DNA of 64,000 nt from Atopobium sp. (GTDB lineage: Bacteria; Actinomycetota; Coriobacteriia; Coriobacteriales; Atopobiaceae): the NCBI GenBank assembly GCA_015258715.1, contig JABZHR010000006.1, forward strand, positions 17,896 through 81,895, written 5' to 3'. Below are positions 1 to 7,745 of this stretch, piece by piece. Below the pieces are notes generated by a model. It was not told where the DNA came from. It saw nothing but the letters and a program-made list of their open reading frames with translations, and did not search any database. Numbering within the stretch: position 1 is the stretch's first letter; every line of letters starts with the position of its first letter. A program made the translations under genes and the position numbers.

Positions 1-934
1 CAAACTTGACCATACGAAGCTTCATAACCAGGTGGTCAACAATCTCCTGGATCTCTGACTCAGTGAAGGTGCCACGAGCAAGATCGCGCTCTGCATAGAT
101 GTCCAGGAAGGTGGTGTTACGACCAATGGACATTGCAGCGCCATTTTGCTCTTTAACAGCAGCAAGATAGCCCAGGTAGAGCCACTGAACAGCCTCTTTG
201 AAGTTCTCTGCAGGACGGCTCAAATCAAAACCATAAATCTCGCCAAGTTGCTTAAGCTCCTTGAGAGCACGAATCTGCTCGGAGAGCTCCTCGCGATGAC
301 GAATGGTCTTCTCGTCCATGATGGAGCCGGTACCGTTTTTCTGATTTGTCTTATCAGTGATAAGAGCGTCAACGCCATAGAGAGCAACACGACGATAATC
401 GCCGATGATGCGGCCACGGCCGTATGCGTCAGGCAGACCGGTAATGATGTGGGAGTGACGGCATTTACGCATGTCCTCGGTGTAGACATCAAAAACACCA
501 GCGTTGTGAGTCTTGCGACGATAGGTGTAGAAGTCAACAATCTCTGGGTCAACTTCATAACCGTAGGCTTTGCATGCGGCCATTGCCATACGAACGCCGC
601 CGTCTACCATCAGAGCGCGCTTGAGGGGCTTGTCAGTCTGGAGACCAACAATCTGCTCAAGTGGTTTTTCAATGTAGCCAGCCTCGTGGGAGGTGATAGT
701 GGAAACCTTTTTGGTGTCCATATCAAGTACGCCACCGTTTGCGGTCTCTTGTGCAAAGAGATCCATAACATCCGCCCAAAGCTTTGTAGTAGCCTCAGTT
801 GGACCAGCGAGGAAGGAATCATCACCGTCATAAGGGGTGTAATTCTTCTGAATGAAGTCTCGGACATCAACAGCTTTTTGCCAGTTGCCACCGACAAAGC
901 CGTCCCAAGCCTCCTGTGCTGGTATTTCCTGCAT
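1..934 (-). CDS. pflB: Formate acetyltransferase (pyruvate formate-lyase), N-terminal part, cut by window edge
   Basis: Converts pyruvate and CoA to acetyl-CoA and formate, a core step of anaerobic mixed-acid fermentation in the cytoplasm. The reverse-strand reading begins MQEIPAQEAWDGFVGG and runs open for about 311 codons to the window edge. It matches the PFL N-terminal half, for example TYRRKTHNAGVFD, KCRHSHIITGLPDAYGRG and the NGTGSIMDEKT stretch. The catalytic Cys-Cys pair and the C-terminal glycyl-radical segment lie outside the window. The start at 934 is set by an AAGGAG ribosome site about 9 bases upstream. The gene faces away from the cyclo-ligase gene, with about 370 bases between them. 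Confidence 0.95.
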   Translation of the reverse strand, partial: MQEIPAQEAWDGFVGGNWQKAVDVRDFIQKNYTPYDGDDSFLAGPTEATTKLWADVMDLFAQETANGGVLDMDTKKVSTITSHEAGYIEKPLEQIVGLQTDKPLKRALMVDGGVRMAMAACKAYGYEVDPEIVDFYTYRRKTHNAGVFDVYTEDMRKCRHSHIITGLPDAYGRGRIIGDYRRVALYGVDALITDKTNQKNGTGSIMDEKTIRHREELSEQIRALKELKQLGEIYGFDLSRPAENFKEAVQWLYLGYLAAVKEQNGAAMSIGRNTTFLDIYAERDLARGTFTESEIQEIVDHLVMKLRMVKF

Positions 935-1078
935 AACACACTCCTTTTTACACGGACAATGTATACGTCCGCGTTCATGCTGAGCGTGTTGAGTGGAGCA
1001 TGGCCGCTCAGCAGTTTACAAATAGCAATCTTGAGACTAATTTTGACAGCAGGTATGTCTTTGGACAAATGACGTCAA

Positions 1079-1108
1079 ATATTAGTTACGACCTCTAACT
1101 TTACTCAA
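1079..1108 (-). promoter_or_regulatory. Candidate pflB promoter
   Basis: On the minus strand TTGAGT (1103-1108) is followed after 18 bases by TAATAT (1079-1084), giving a 5' leader of about 140 bases before pflB. Only the two hexamers support this. The rest of the 374-base gap between pflB and the cyclo-ligase gene is AT-rich and holds no gene I can support; no FNR-type palindrome was recognised. Confidence 0.3.
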
Positions 1109-1308
1109 TATGTAGTGCCAAACAAGCGACAAATACGCAATATTTTGAAAAGTTAGAAAAGGTTTACATTTGCGCAGGTCAGAAATTTGCTAAAAAGAAA
1201 GCTATATAAAAATTGTTGAGAATTAGTCACATTTATTACGACAGGTGTCCATTTCTTCTCCAAATGTCCACAAAATTTATTGGTATTCTTAGCTATAGGG
1301 GAGGCATC

Positions 1309-1890
1309 ATGAATACTGTAGCAACAGAAAAACAACGCTTGCGAGAAGAACGTCTAGCAGCAAGAGAAACTCTTTCTGAGCAAGAGAGATGTGTGCTTGA
1401 TGATTGCATTACTCAGAAACTTCTTGAGACCCCTGAATATGCAGAAGCAATTACTGTTTTAACGTATGTTTCTGTCTCATCTGAAGTTTCTACCAGGATG
1501 TTTATTGAGTGTGCTCTACGCGATGGAAAAACGGTGGCGGTGCCTCGCTGTTTACCTGGACATCGTTTAGAGTTTGTTGCCATCACTTCATTGGAACAGC
1601 TGGTAGCGGCACCATTTAACTTACTTGAACCATCAAGAGAGCTGCCTGCTTTAATTGAAGACCAGATGAGCAACGCGATTTGCATTGTTCCAGCTCTTCT
1701 TGTTGATACAAAGGGATATCGTCTGGGTTATGGTGCTGGTTTTTATGACCGATTTTTGTCAACGTATTCTGGCAAGAAAATCTGCCTTGCCTACCAGCAA
1801 AATTTGAGCCGAGAAATGCTTCCTCATACAGAATTTGACGTTCCTGTGGATATGGTAATAACTGAATCAGGCGTGCTTACGTGTGCATAA
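1309..1890 (+). CDS. 5-formyltetrahydrofolate cyclo-ligase
   Basis: ATP-dependent conversion of 5-formyl-THF to 5,10-methenyl-THF, returning storage folate to one-carbon metabolism in the cytoplasm. The 193-residue length is normal for the family. The C-terminal signature GYRLGYGAGFYDRFL holds the family GxGxGYYDR-type motif, and the N-terminal region K-x-x-L-R-x-x-x-L is also typical. An upstream in-frame start at 1213 exists, but the ATG at 1309 is preceded by GGGGAGG and gives the expected N-terminus. It stands alone, between the divergent pflB and a hairpin shared with the convergent aroQ fusion. The product connects to folate use by TrmFO later in the window. Confidence 0.9.
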   Translation: MNTVATEKQRLREERLAARETLSEQERCVLDDCITQKLLETPEYAEAITVLTYVSVSSEVSTRMFIECALRDGKTVAVPRCLPGHRLEFVAITSLEQLVAAPFNLLEPSRELPALIEDQMSNAICIVPALLVDTKGYRLGYGAGFYDRFLSTYSGKKICLAYQQNLSREMLPHTEFDVPVDMVITESGVLTCA

Positions 1891-1891
1891 A

Positions 1892-1930
1892 AAATCTGCT
1901 GCAATTTTGCCGTTACAGCAGATTTGTGTT
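1892..1930. terminator. Bidirectional hairpin between cyclo-ligase and aroQ fusion
   Basis: A perfect 10-bp stem, AAATCTGCTG (1892-1901) with CAGCAGATTT (1916-1925), lies between two convergent genes and is flanked by A and T runs. A copy of the GGCGAGAAA-family motif (1929-1937) follows directly. Confidence 0.65.
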
Positions 1931-1957
1931 TCTCGCCAGATTGCTATAAGCGGTGAC

Positions 1958-2848
1958 TTATGCTTCATCTTTGAGATGGGCAGCCATTAGCTGGATTGCC
2001 TCTCTGTAGCTGTCAATTCCTTTGCCAGCAACCGTCGCAAAGCATGCATCTTTTATATAAGAAATGCGTCTAAAGTCTTCTCTGGCAGAGATGTCTGTAA
2101 GGTGAACCTCAATCATGGGAATTTGCACGGCAAGCGCGGCGTCGAGCAGGGCAACTGAGGTGTGCGTATAGGCCGCGGGGTTGATGATAATGCCATCATA
2201 GCTACCCAGCGCATCCTGGATTGCATCAACAAGATCACCCTCATGGTTTGATTGATAACACACACATTCAGAGAAACCTTGAGAGAGGGCTTCTTCCTTA
2301 CAAGTCTCTATAAGGGCTCTGTAGTCAGCTTTTCCGTAAATCTCTGGTTCACGAATACCTAACATGTTGATGTTTGGGCCATTAATGATGAGCAGGCGAG
2401 GGGCTTCGAGGTCATCCTCATAGTCATCTTCAAAGTCGTCTGCCTCCAACTCAGAAGCAATGCTGTCAAAGTCTTCTTCGTCTTGATCAAGGGTATTTTT
2501 TTGAGCTAGCAGAGAGATTAGCTCATCCACTTCTTCATTGTGTTGAGCTGGGTTATCTGAGCGCTTCTCGTCTAACGAACAAAAAGTCTTTTCTGGCTCA
2601 CCCAAAATGCAATTAAGGGCATCGTTTACCTGGCTAACAAGATTGGGACCAAAAACTACCTCAAGGCCGTTTGATCCCTTTCCCACAATGCCAAGAACGC
2701 CAGTGGCAGTGGCTAACTGTTCATGGTCGATAAGCGTCATATCATCAATAGAAAGACGAAGTCGCGTCATGCATACTTCGTTGTGCGTTAAGTTCTTTGA
2801 ACCGCCTATTGCATTAAGAATCTCGTGAGCAATAGCATTGCTGTCCAT
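1958..2848 (-). CDS. aroQ: PTS EIIB domain fused to type II 3-dehydroquinate dehydratase
   Basis: The C-terminal half (about residues 149-296) is a type II dehydroquinase, which dehydrates 3-dehydroquinate to 3-dehydroshikimate. It shows INGPNINMLG, the catalytic-Tyr region EIYGKADY, NHEGDLVDAIQ, NPAAYTHTSVALLDA and EVHLTDISAREDFRRISY. Residues 1-85 are a PTS glucose-type EIIB domain: IGGSKNLTHNEVCMTRLRL places the phosphorylatable Cys at residue 26 in the C-x-T-R-L-R motif. An Asp/Glu-rich linker (about 86-148) joins them. The start at 2848 has a GGGGAG ribosome site; an in-frame ATG 36 bases upstream lacks one. It is downstream of the aroB/A/C/E-K genes but separated by 180 bases. No EIIA or EIIC partner lies in the window. 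The dehydratase call is firm; the role of EIIB is unknown. Confidence 0.9.
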   Translation of the reverse strand: MDSNAIAHEILNAIGGSKNLTHNEVCMTRLRLSIDDMTLIDHEQLATATGVLGIVGKGSNGLEVVFGPNLVSQVNDALNCILGEPEKTFCSLDEKRSDNPAQHNEEVDELISLLAQKNTLDQDEEDFDSIASELEADDFEDDYEDDLEAPRLLIINGPNINMLGIREPEIYGKADYRALIETCKEEALSQGFSECVCYQSNHEGDLVDAIQDALGSYDGIIINPAAYTHTSVALLDAALAVQIPMIEVHLTDISAREDFRRISYIKDACFATVAGKGIDSYREAIQLMAAHLKDEA

Positions 2849-2929
2849 TGGATATCTCCCCAAATACGACCGAACATCAAACACTTAACTGTTTGACTGG
2901 ACGTAACATCCTTGAAGTTTTCTGAATAC

Positions 2930-2944
2930 AATCCTACGAGGATT
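2930..2944. promoter_or_regulatory. Palindrome upstream of EIIB-aroQ, possible operator
   Basis: AATCCT-ACG-AGGATT is a perfect 6-bp inverted repeat in the gap between aroE-aroK and the EIIB-aroQ gene. On the minus strand a TATACT hexamer lies just upstream of it (2949-2954), so a bound protein would overlap the start of transcription. No good -35 was found, and no regulator is suggested by the neighbours. Confidence 0.25.
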
Positions 2945-3028
2945 AAGTATAGGGGCTTTAACGTGCCAAAATGATACGCCTTGTATCCGTCCGGTGAACG
3001 GTTGAAAAATAACTGTAAACGTTTCCTG

Positions 3029-4339
3029 TTATTTAAATGCTATGGCGAGAAGACCTTTGGCATTTGCATCCGGACTACCAAGGCAGGAAAAAGTTATATC
3101 AGCCCATGCTTCGTAGAGAGGCAACCGCTCTGCAGCAAGCTCTTGTACGCCAACGCTTTGTGAGAGTGGTCTTCCTACAATAGCCAATTGCTCAAGGGGA
3201 CGAGTCAGATAGACAAACGTTCCGTTTTGACGGAGAAGCCGATAGTTTGAAGGGGTAACAACTACGCCGCCTCCGCAAGAAATAACTGCACCGCTCATGC
3301 TAGAAATCTCTTGAATTACTTCATGCTCTAGATGTCTAAACGCTGCTTCTCCGTGTGTTTGTAGATAGGTTGCCGCGTCACAATGAGCTTTCTGTTTGAT
3401 GAGAAAATCAGTGTCTATCCAGGGACGATTCAGAAGCTTTGCCAGTGCTTCTCCCGTAGAAGTCTTTCCAACTCCTGGCATGCCAATAAGCACAATGTTT
3501 TCTTTTGAAGCATGGAGCTCACGCGAGATATTTTCTATCTGAGAGTCTGATACTTCCTGCCCCAAAAAGAGTGAGCTTGCTCTAGCTGCTTGAGCCACCA
3601 GCATTTTTAAACCATTTGCACTGAGTATTCCGAGGCTTTCTGCATCTAAAAGAAGCTGAGAGCGTAGCGGATTATAGATAAGATCAATCACGCATTGCAG
3701 GGACGTAAATGAAGCTAGTTCCTCTTTGGTAAGAGGGGAGATGCCAGCGTGAGGAGACATTCCCACTGGCGTTGCATTGACAAGAAGATCAGCGTCATAG
3801 TGGGATTGAAGTTGGTCATACGTAATTGCGCAGTCAACAAATGAAGAGCTTACTTGAGGGTTTCTGGAGACTCCCACAACATATGCGCCGCCTTTTTTAA
3901 GTGCATAGCAAACTGCCTGGCCAGCACCGCCAAAGGCTCCTAAAACTATCGCTTTCTTTTGGCTCAAGCTGACCTTGAGACTTTTAACTAGATACTCAAA
4001 GCCATACACATCTGTGTTGTCTGCAGTTATGATCCCATTTGTATCTTTTACCAGTGTATTTGCCGCGCCAATAGCTTGAGCATCCTCAGAAACTGAGTCC
4101 GCAAGAGCACAGGCATTCTTTTTGTAAGGGATGGTAACGTTCAGGCCACGCCAAGATTGGTTTTTGAGGAAGTCTTTTAGCTCCGAAGCAGAAAGTTCAT
4201 GGAGTTGGTAGGGAAACGAGCCTAGTTTTTCATGAATTTCTGCAGACCAGCTATGAGAGAGTTTCTCGCCAATAAGCCCAAAAGGAGCAAAGGGAGCTGT
4301 AGGGTTACTTGAGGCTTGTTGCTCAGTTTTAGAGCTCAT
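3029..4339 (-). CDS. aroE-aroK: Shikimate dehydrogenase-shikimate kinase fusion
   Basis: Bifunctional shikimate-pathway enzyme. Residues about 18-275 are AroE (3-dehydroshikimate to shikimate with NADPH), with GEKLSHSWS substrate binding, catalytic Lys in NVTIPYKK, AANTLV, NTDVYGF and the nucleotide loop GAFGGAGQA. Residues about 280-436 are AroK (shikimate to shikimate-3-phosphate), with Walker A GMPGVGKTS, DTDFLI, a FRHLEHEV segment and the SCGGGVV loop. Both active sites look complete, so the two steps around shikimate are on one chain. The start has CAGGAG at good spacing and overlaps the end of the chorismate mutase gene by 11 bases, implying translational coupling. Confidence 0.93.
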   Translation of the reverse strand: MSSKTEQQASSNPTAPFAPFGLIGEKLSHSWSAEIHEKLGSFPYQLHELSASELKDFLKNQSWRGLNVTIPYKKNACALADSVSEDAQAIGAANTLVKDTNGIITADNTDVYGFEYLVKSLKVSLSQKKAIVLGAFGGAGQAVCYALKKGGAYVVGVSRNPQVSSSFVDCAITYDQLQSHYDADLLVNATPVGMSPHAGISPLTKEELASFTSLQCVIDLIYNPLRSQLLLDAESLGILSANGLKMLVAQAARASSLFLGQEVSDSQIENISRELHASKENIVLIGMPGVGKTSTGEALAKLLNRPWIDTDFLIKQKAHCDAATYLQTHGEAAFRHLEHEVIQEISSMSGAVISCGGGVVVTPSNYRLLRQNGTFVYLTRPLEQLAIVGRPLSQSVGVQELAAERLPLYEAWADITFSCLGSPDANAKGLLAIAFK

Positions 4340-4601
4340 GAGATGACTCCTGAACTGCTTTCGCAGCCTTCATCAAAACCTCAAGTAACTCTAAAGCATA
4401 CGGTGCAAGTTCATTTGAAACAGAGGTTTTAACCTGGTCTTTTTTGATATCTTCTCGTGAGGAATCTAGAACAGAGAGTCCGTGCTCCTTCTTATAAGCA
4501 CCAATCTGTTTGGCAACTGCAAGTCTTTGCTCAAACAGGGCAAAGATTTGCGCGTCAATTGAATCTATTTCCTGGCGCAGCGTCTCTAACTGATTAGTCA
4601 T
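4329..4601 (-). CDS. Chorismate mutase, AroQ-class, stand-alone
   Basis: Rearranges chorismate to prephenate, the entry to phenylalanine and tyrosine. The 90-residue all-helical chain is normal for the monofunctional family: an N-terminal LRQEIDSIDAQIFALFEQRLAVAKQIG helix (active-site Arg, then R-x-x-V-A-x-x-I-x-x-K) and a KEHGLSVLDSSRE segment. The typical R-E-x-x-V pattern is present only loosely (SREDIKKDQV). It overlaps aroC by 8 bases and the aroE-aroK fusion by 11, so it is part of one operon. A prephenate dehydratase or dehydrogenase is not in the window. Confidence 0.88.
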   Translation of the reverse strand: MTNQLETLRQEIDSIDAQIFALFEQRLAVAKQIGAYKKEHGLSVLDSSREDIKKDQVKTSVSNELAPYALELLEVLMKAAKAVQESSHEL

Positions 4602-5736
4602 TGTGATATCCGTTCTGCTCAGAGGGCCAGGAATACAAAGTATCGAGAAGGGCTAGGGCAAATGCGCTTTCAATGCAGGGCACCGCACGCAAAACTGCAG
4701 TTACGTCATGTCTGCCTTGAACCACAAGCTGCTCTGGTTCCATAGTTTGAAGGTTAACTGAATGTTGAGGAAGACCAATACTTGAGATTGGTTTTAGCGC
4801 GCATCTAAACCAAAGAGGTGCGCCTGTTGAGATGCCACCTAGAATGCCTCCCGCATGATTGGTGGTTGGTACAACGGATCCACTACGTACTTCGTAAGCA
4901 TCGTTGTTTTCGGAGCCAAGTAAATTGGCAACGTCCATACCGCTACCAAACTCTATGGCTTTAACAGCAGGAACACCAAAAACTGCAGCAGAGATGGTAT
5001 TTTCAAGTCCATGGAAATGAGGGCACCCAATACCTGCTGGAACGCCCGTCACCGCGCACTCTATGATGCCACCAACGGTATTTTTCTCAGAGCGCAATTG
5101 TGTAAGGAGTACACGGGTTTTCTCGCCAGCTTGTGCATCAAGGAAGGGAAGCGCTTGAGGATCAGCTTGTAGTAGCTGATCCATTTGGAGAGCAAGCTGT
5201 TTATTGGCCTCAAGAGAGTTGTCTACGAGCTCAAGGGGAGTATCGTTGATGTCCTTTATTTTGAGCACATGAGCTGCAATGGAGATTCCCTGAGCACGTA
5301 AAATCTGGAGCGCTATGCCTCCCGCAATGCAAAGAGGAGCTGTTAAGCGAGCAGAAAAATGTCCTCCACCCGTTTGTGTATAGGAGTCTCCCCATTTTGC
5401 CCAGGCAGAAAAATCAGCATGTCCTGGACGAGGGACAAGCTTTGTATCTGCGTAATCTTGTGGTCGAACGTTTGCGTTAGGCAGTTCTGCCGTGAGCGGA
5501 GAACCATCTAGAATGCCCTCTGCAGAAATTCCAGAGATAAATTGTGGATAGTCAACTTCTTTACGCGGAGTATCCCACGGATGTGACGAAGATCTTCTTT
5601 GAAGAAATGTCTTAAGCTCATTTAAGTCAACCGTAAAACCAGCAGGTAAACCTTCAATGGTGCAGCCGATTTTTGGAGCATGGGACTCGCCAAAAATAGA
5701 GACTTTTACTGTTGTTCCAAAAGTTGAGGTCATCAT
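4594..5736 (-). CDS. aroC: Chorismate synthase
   Basis: FMN-dependent conversion of 5-enolpyruvylshikimate-3-phosphate to chorismate, the last common step of aromatic biosynthesis. The 380-residue length is typical. Motifs are FGESHAPKIGCTIEGLPAGF near the N-terminus (Ala where many members have Gly after GESH), the RRSSSHPWDTPRKE FMN-binding stretch, GGGHFSARLTAP and the NNDAYE segment. Two ATGs in tandem (5736 and 5733) directly follow the aroA stop, so either could be used; GGAG lies upstream inside aroA. It is co-transcribed with aroA and chorismate mutase. Confidence 0.93.
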   Translation of the reverse strand: MMTSTFGTTVKVSIFGESHAPKIGCTIEGLPAGFTVDLNELKTFLQRRSSSHPWDTPRKEVDYPQFISGISAEGILDGSPLTAELPNANVRPQDYADTKLVPRPGHADFSAWAKWGDSYTQTGGGHFSARLTAPLCIAGGIALQILRAQGISIAAHVLKIKDINDTPLELVDNSLEANKQLALQMDQLLQADPQALPFLDAQAGEKTRVLLTQLRSEKNTVGGIIECAVTGVPAGIGCPHFHGLENTISAAVFGVPAVKAIEFGSGMDVANLLGSENNDAYEVRSGSVVPTTNHAGGILGGISTGAPLWFRCALKPISSIGLPQHSVNLQTMEPEQLVVQGRHDVTAVLRAVPCIESAFALALLDTLYSWPSEQNGYHND

Positions 5737-7017
5737 TTATGACTCCATACTGTGACAGATGCCACCAAGCTGTTTAAAGTGCTCAAAGAAAAGCGGATAC
5801 GACTTATTGATTGCCTCGGCATGGGTGATGACAACAGGACCCGTTGCATACGAAGCCAAGATAGTTGCCATCATGACAATACGATGATCATTGCATGAGT
5901 CTACGATGCAGCTTGTGGGCTGTTTTCCTCCGGTGATGACCAGCTCCGTTTGATCTTCAGAGAGGGTGGCGTCCACGCCAAATGCCCTCAGTGTGCTGCA
6001 GATGCTTTGGACGCGGTCGGACTCTTTAAGGCGCAGGCGCTGAATATCGGTAAGCTTGCTAGTCCCAGGAATAAACGCAGCTAGTGCAGCAAGTACGGGA
6101 GCAAGGTCGCATACCTCTGAGACAGAAATAGTAAACGGACGTAGGCGATCCATCATACAAGCTGCGCCTTTTTGCTGGCGAGAAACTCGAGCACCCACAA
6201 GCGATAACGCAGCCAAGATAGCTCTGTCGCCCTGAGCACTTTGCATGGAGAGCCCTGTGACCTCTATGCCTTGACCAATGGCTCCTGCGGCAAGCCATGG
6301 AGCGGCGTTTGACCAATCTCCCTCAATTGAATAAACGCCTGGACAGACGTAGTGTTGCGGTTCAATGGTATAGATGGCGTTCTGCGCATCAAATGTAGCG
6401 GTAATGCCAAAATCTTGCATGACCTGTTCGGTTATAGCCAAATAGTCTTTTGACTGGATGGGTCCAGTAATCTGTATTGTTGAAGATTCACTCAACAAAG
6501 GTAATGACAGCAAAAGACCAGATATAAATTGAGAAGAAATGTCTCCTGGCAGCTCAAACGAACCACTCGTAAGCTGGCCTGAAACTTCAAGGAACTTCTC
6601 GCTCTGCCAGGTAAAAGACATGCCATGAGCAGAAAGCTCTGAAATAAGCGGATCAAGAGGTCGTGAGAAGAGCCTTCCTTCTGCAGAAATTGTGGCGTTT
6701 ACGTGCAGAGCGCCCAGAAGGGGGAGTAAAAACCTGAGCGTGGTGCCAGATTCTTTGCAGTTGAGCTTTACGCTTTGAGGGCGATTTTGCTCTTTTGCAG
6801 GAACAACTCTAAATCCCTGTTTGGTTCTAGCGATGGTTGTACCCAAAGCTTTAAGACAATCAACGGTTACTTGAATGTCCTCTGAGATGTAAGGACAGGT
6901 AATGTTTGTAGTACCGTTTGCAAATGAAGCGCAGATAAGCGCGCGATGAGCGCATGATTTGGACGGGATTGCCTCTACCGTTCCAAATAAATCATGAGGT
7001 GTTATTGAAACATCCAT
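5737..7017 (-). CDS. aroA: 3-phosphoshikimate 1-carboxyvinyltransferase (EPSP synthase)
   Basis: Transfers the enolpyruvyl group of PEP to shikimate-3-phosphate. The 426 residues follow the two-domain family pattern: PSKSCAHRALICAS at the N-terminus (Lys and Ser/His/Arg contacts), CKESGTTLRFLLPLLG (the PEP-loop equivalent of GNAGTALR), GDISSQFISGLLL, LKESDRVQ and NDHRIVMMATILAS. The loop residues differ from classic class I sequences, which may affect PEP-loop chemistry; that is inference. First gene of the aroA-aroC-chorismate mutase-aroE/K run; its stop abuts the aroC start. A 101-base divergent region separates it from the aldolase gene. Confidence 0.94.
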   Translation of the reverse strand: MDVSITPHDLFGTVEAIPSKSCAHRALICASFANGTTNITCPYISEDIQVTVDCLKALGTTIARTKQGFRVVPAKEQNRPQSVKLNCKESGTTLRFLLPLLGALHVNATISAEGRLFSRPLDPLISELSAHGMSFTWQSEKFLEVSGQLTSGSFELPGDISSQFISGLLLSLPLLSESSTIQITGPIQSKDYLAITEQVMQDFGITATFDAQNAIYTIEPQHYVCPGVYSIEGDWSNAAPWLAAGAIGQGIEVTGLSMQSAQGDRAILAALSLVGARVSRQQKGAACMMDRLRPFTISVSEVCDLAPVLAALAAFIPGTSKLTDIQRLRLKESDRVQSICSTLRAFGVDATLSEDQTELVITGGKQPTSCIVDSCNDHRIVMMATILASYATGPVVITHAEAINKSYPLFFEHFKQLGGICHSMES

Positions 7018-7063
7018 ACTATGTACGCTCCGTATCTACTTGCTTGATGTAAGAATACCGCAG

Positions 7064-7093
7064 TTGAGTGTTGTAGAAGGATATGGTTAAAAT
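7064..7093 (+). promoter_or_regulatory. Candidate promoter of the aldolase gene
   Basis: TTGAGT (7064-7069) and TAAAAT (7088-7093) are 18 bases apart, 25 bases before the GTG start, with AAAGGAGG between. The divergent aroA promoter must lie in the same 101-base gap; AGAATA at 7052-7057 (TATTCT on the minus strand) is its best -10 candidate. Confidence 0.45.
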
Positions 7094-7118
7094 GTTTGAA
7101 GATTAAAGGAGGAAACAA

Positions 7119-7745
7119 GTGAATAAGCCTTTTAGTGCTGTAACTCAGGTTTTACGTGGTTATACATACAATCAGGTTAAAGCTGTAGTTGAGATTCTTG
7201 TTGATTCTCCTGTACATAATGTTGAAGTAACTATGAACACGCCAAAAGCTGCTGTGTTGATTCAGAAACTATCAAGTGAATATAGCTCTGATATTAATAT
7301 TGGCGCTGGTACGGTGCTTACCCTTGAAGATCTGCGGACAGCTCATAAAGCGGGTGCTACGTTTGTTTTAGCTCCAACACTGCTCACTGAAGAGATGTTT
7401 GACTACTGCAAAGAGCATGAGATCTTGAGCGTTCCGGGAGCGTTTACGCCAACAGAGATTGCTCATGCATTTGCCCTTGGTGCTGACATTGTTAAGGTAT
7501 TCCCAGCAAATGAGGTTAGCTATGGGTATGCTAAAAAAGTATGTGAGCCTCTAGGAAACTTGCCTCTTATGGCAGTTGGCGGTGTTACAACAGACAATAT
7601 TGCTGAAGTATTTGCTGGTGGATACTCCTATGTAGGAACTGCTAATGGCATCTTCAACAAAAATGACATCTTAGCTGAAGATAAAACCGCTCTAAAACAG
7701 TCAGTACGCAAGCTTGCAGAAGAGTTAGAGCGTCTTGGGCGTTAG
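7119..7745 (+). CDS. KDPG/KHG-family aldolase
   Basis: Class I aldolase of the Eda family, cleaving 2-keto-3-deoxy-6-phosphogluconate (or a related 2-keto-3-deoxy acid) to pyruvate and an aldehyde. The 208 residues show the family order: VEVTMNTP (catalytic Glu region), IGAGTVLT, an APTLL strand where many have SP, PGAFTPTEI, the Schiff-base Lys in DIVKVFPAN, and VGGVT. The GTG start is fixed by a strong AAAGGAGG. It lies on the plus strand amid minus-strand aro genes and overlaps the aroB stop by 4 bases. No Entner-Doudoroff partner genes are here, so the true substrate is open. A VOC-fold protein at 62967 may be its functional companion (inference). Confidence 0.88.
   Translation: MNKPFSAVTQVLRGYTYNQVKAVVEILVDSPVHNVEVTMNTPKAAVLIQKLSSEYSSDINIGAGTVLTLEDLRTAHKAGATFVLAPTLLTEEMFDYCKEHEILSVPGAFTPTEIAHAFALGADIVKVFPANEVSYGYAKKVCEPLGNLPLMAVGGVTTDNIAEVFAGGYSYVGTANGIFNKNDILAEDKTALKQSVRKLAEELERLGR

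Noticed and set aside
146..1072. Plus-strand frame of 308 codons at the left end
   Set aside because: It is the shadow of pflB, whose reverse-strand protein matches the family throughout.
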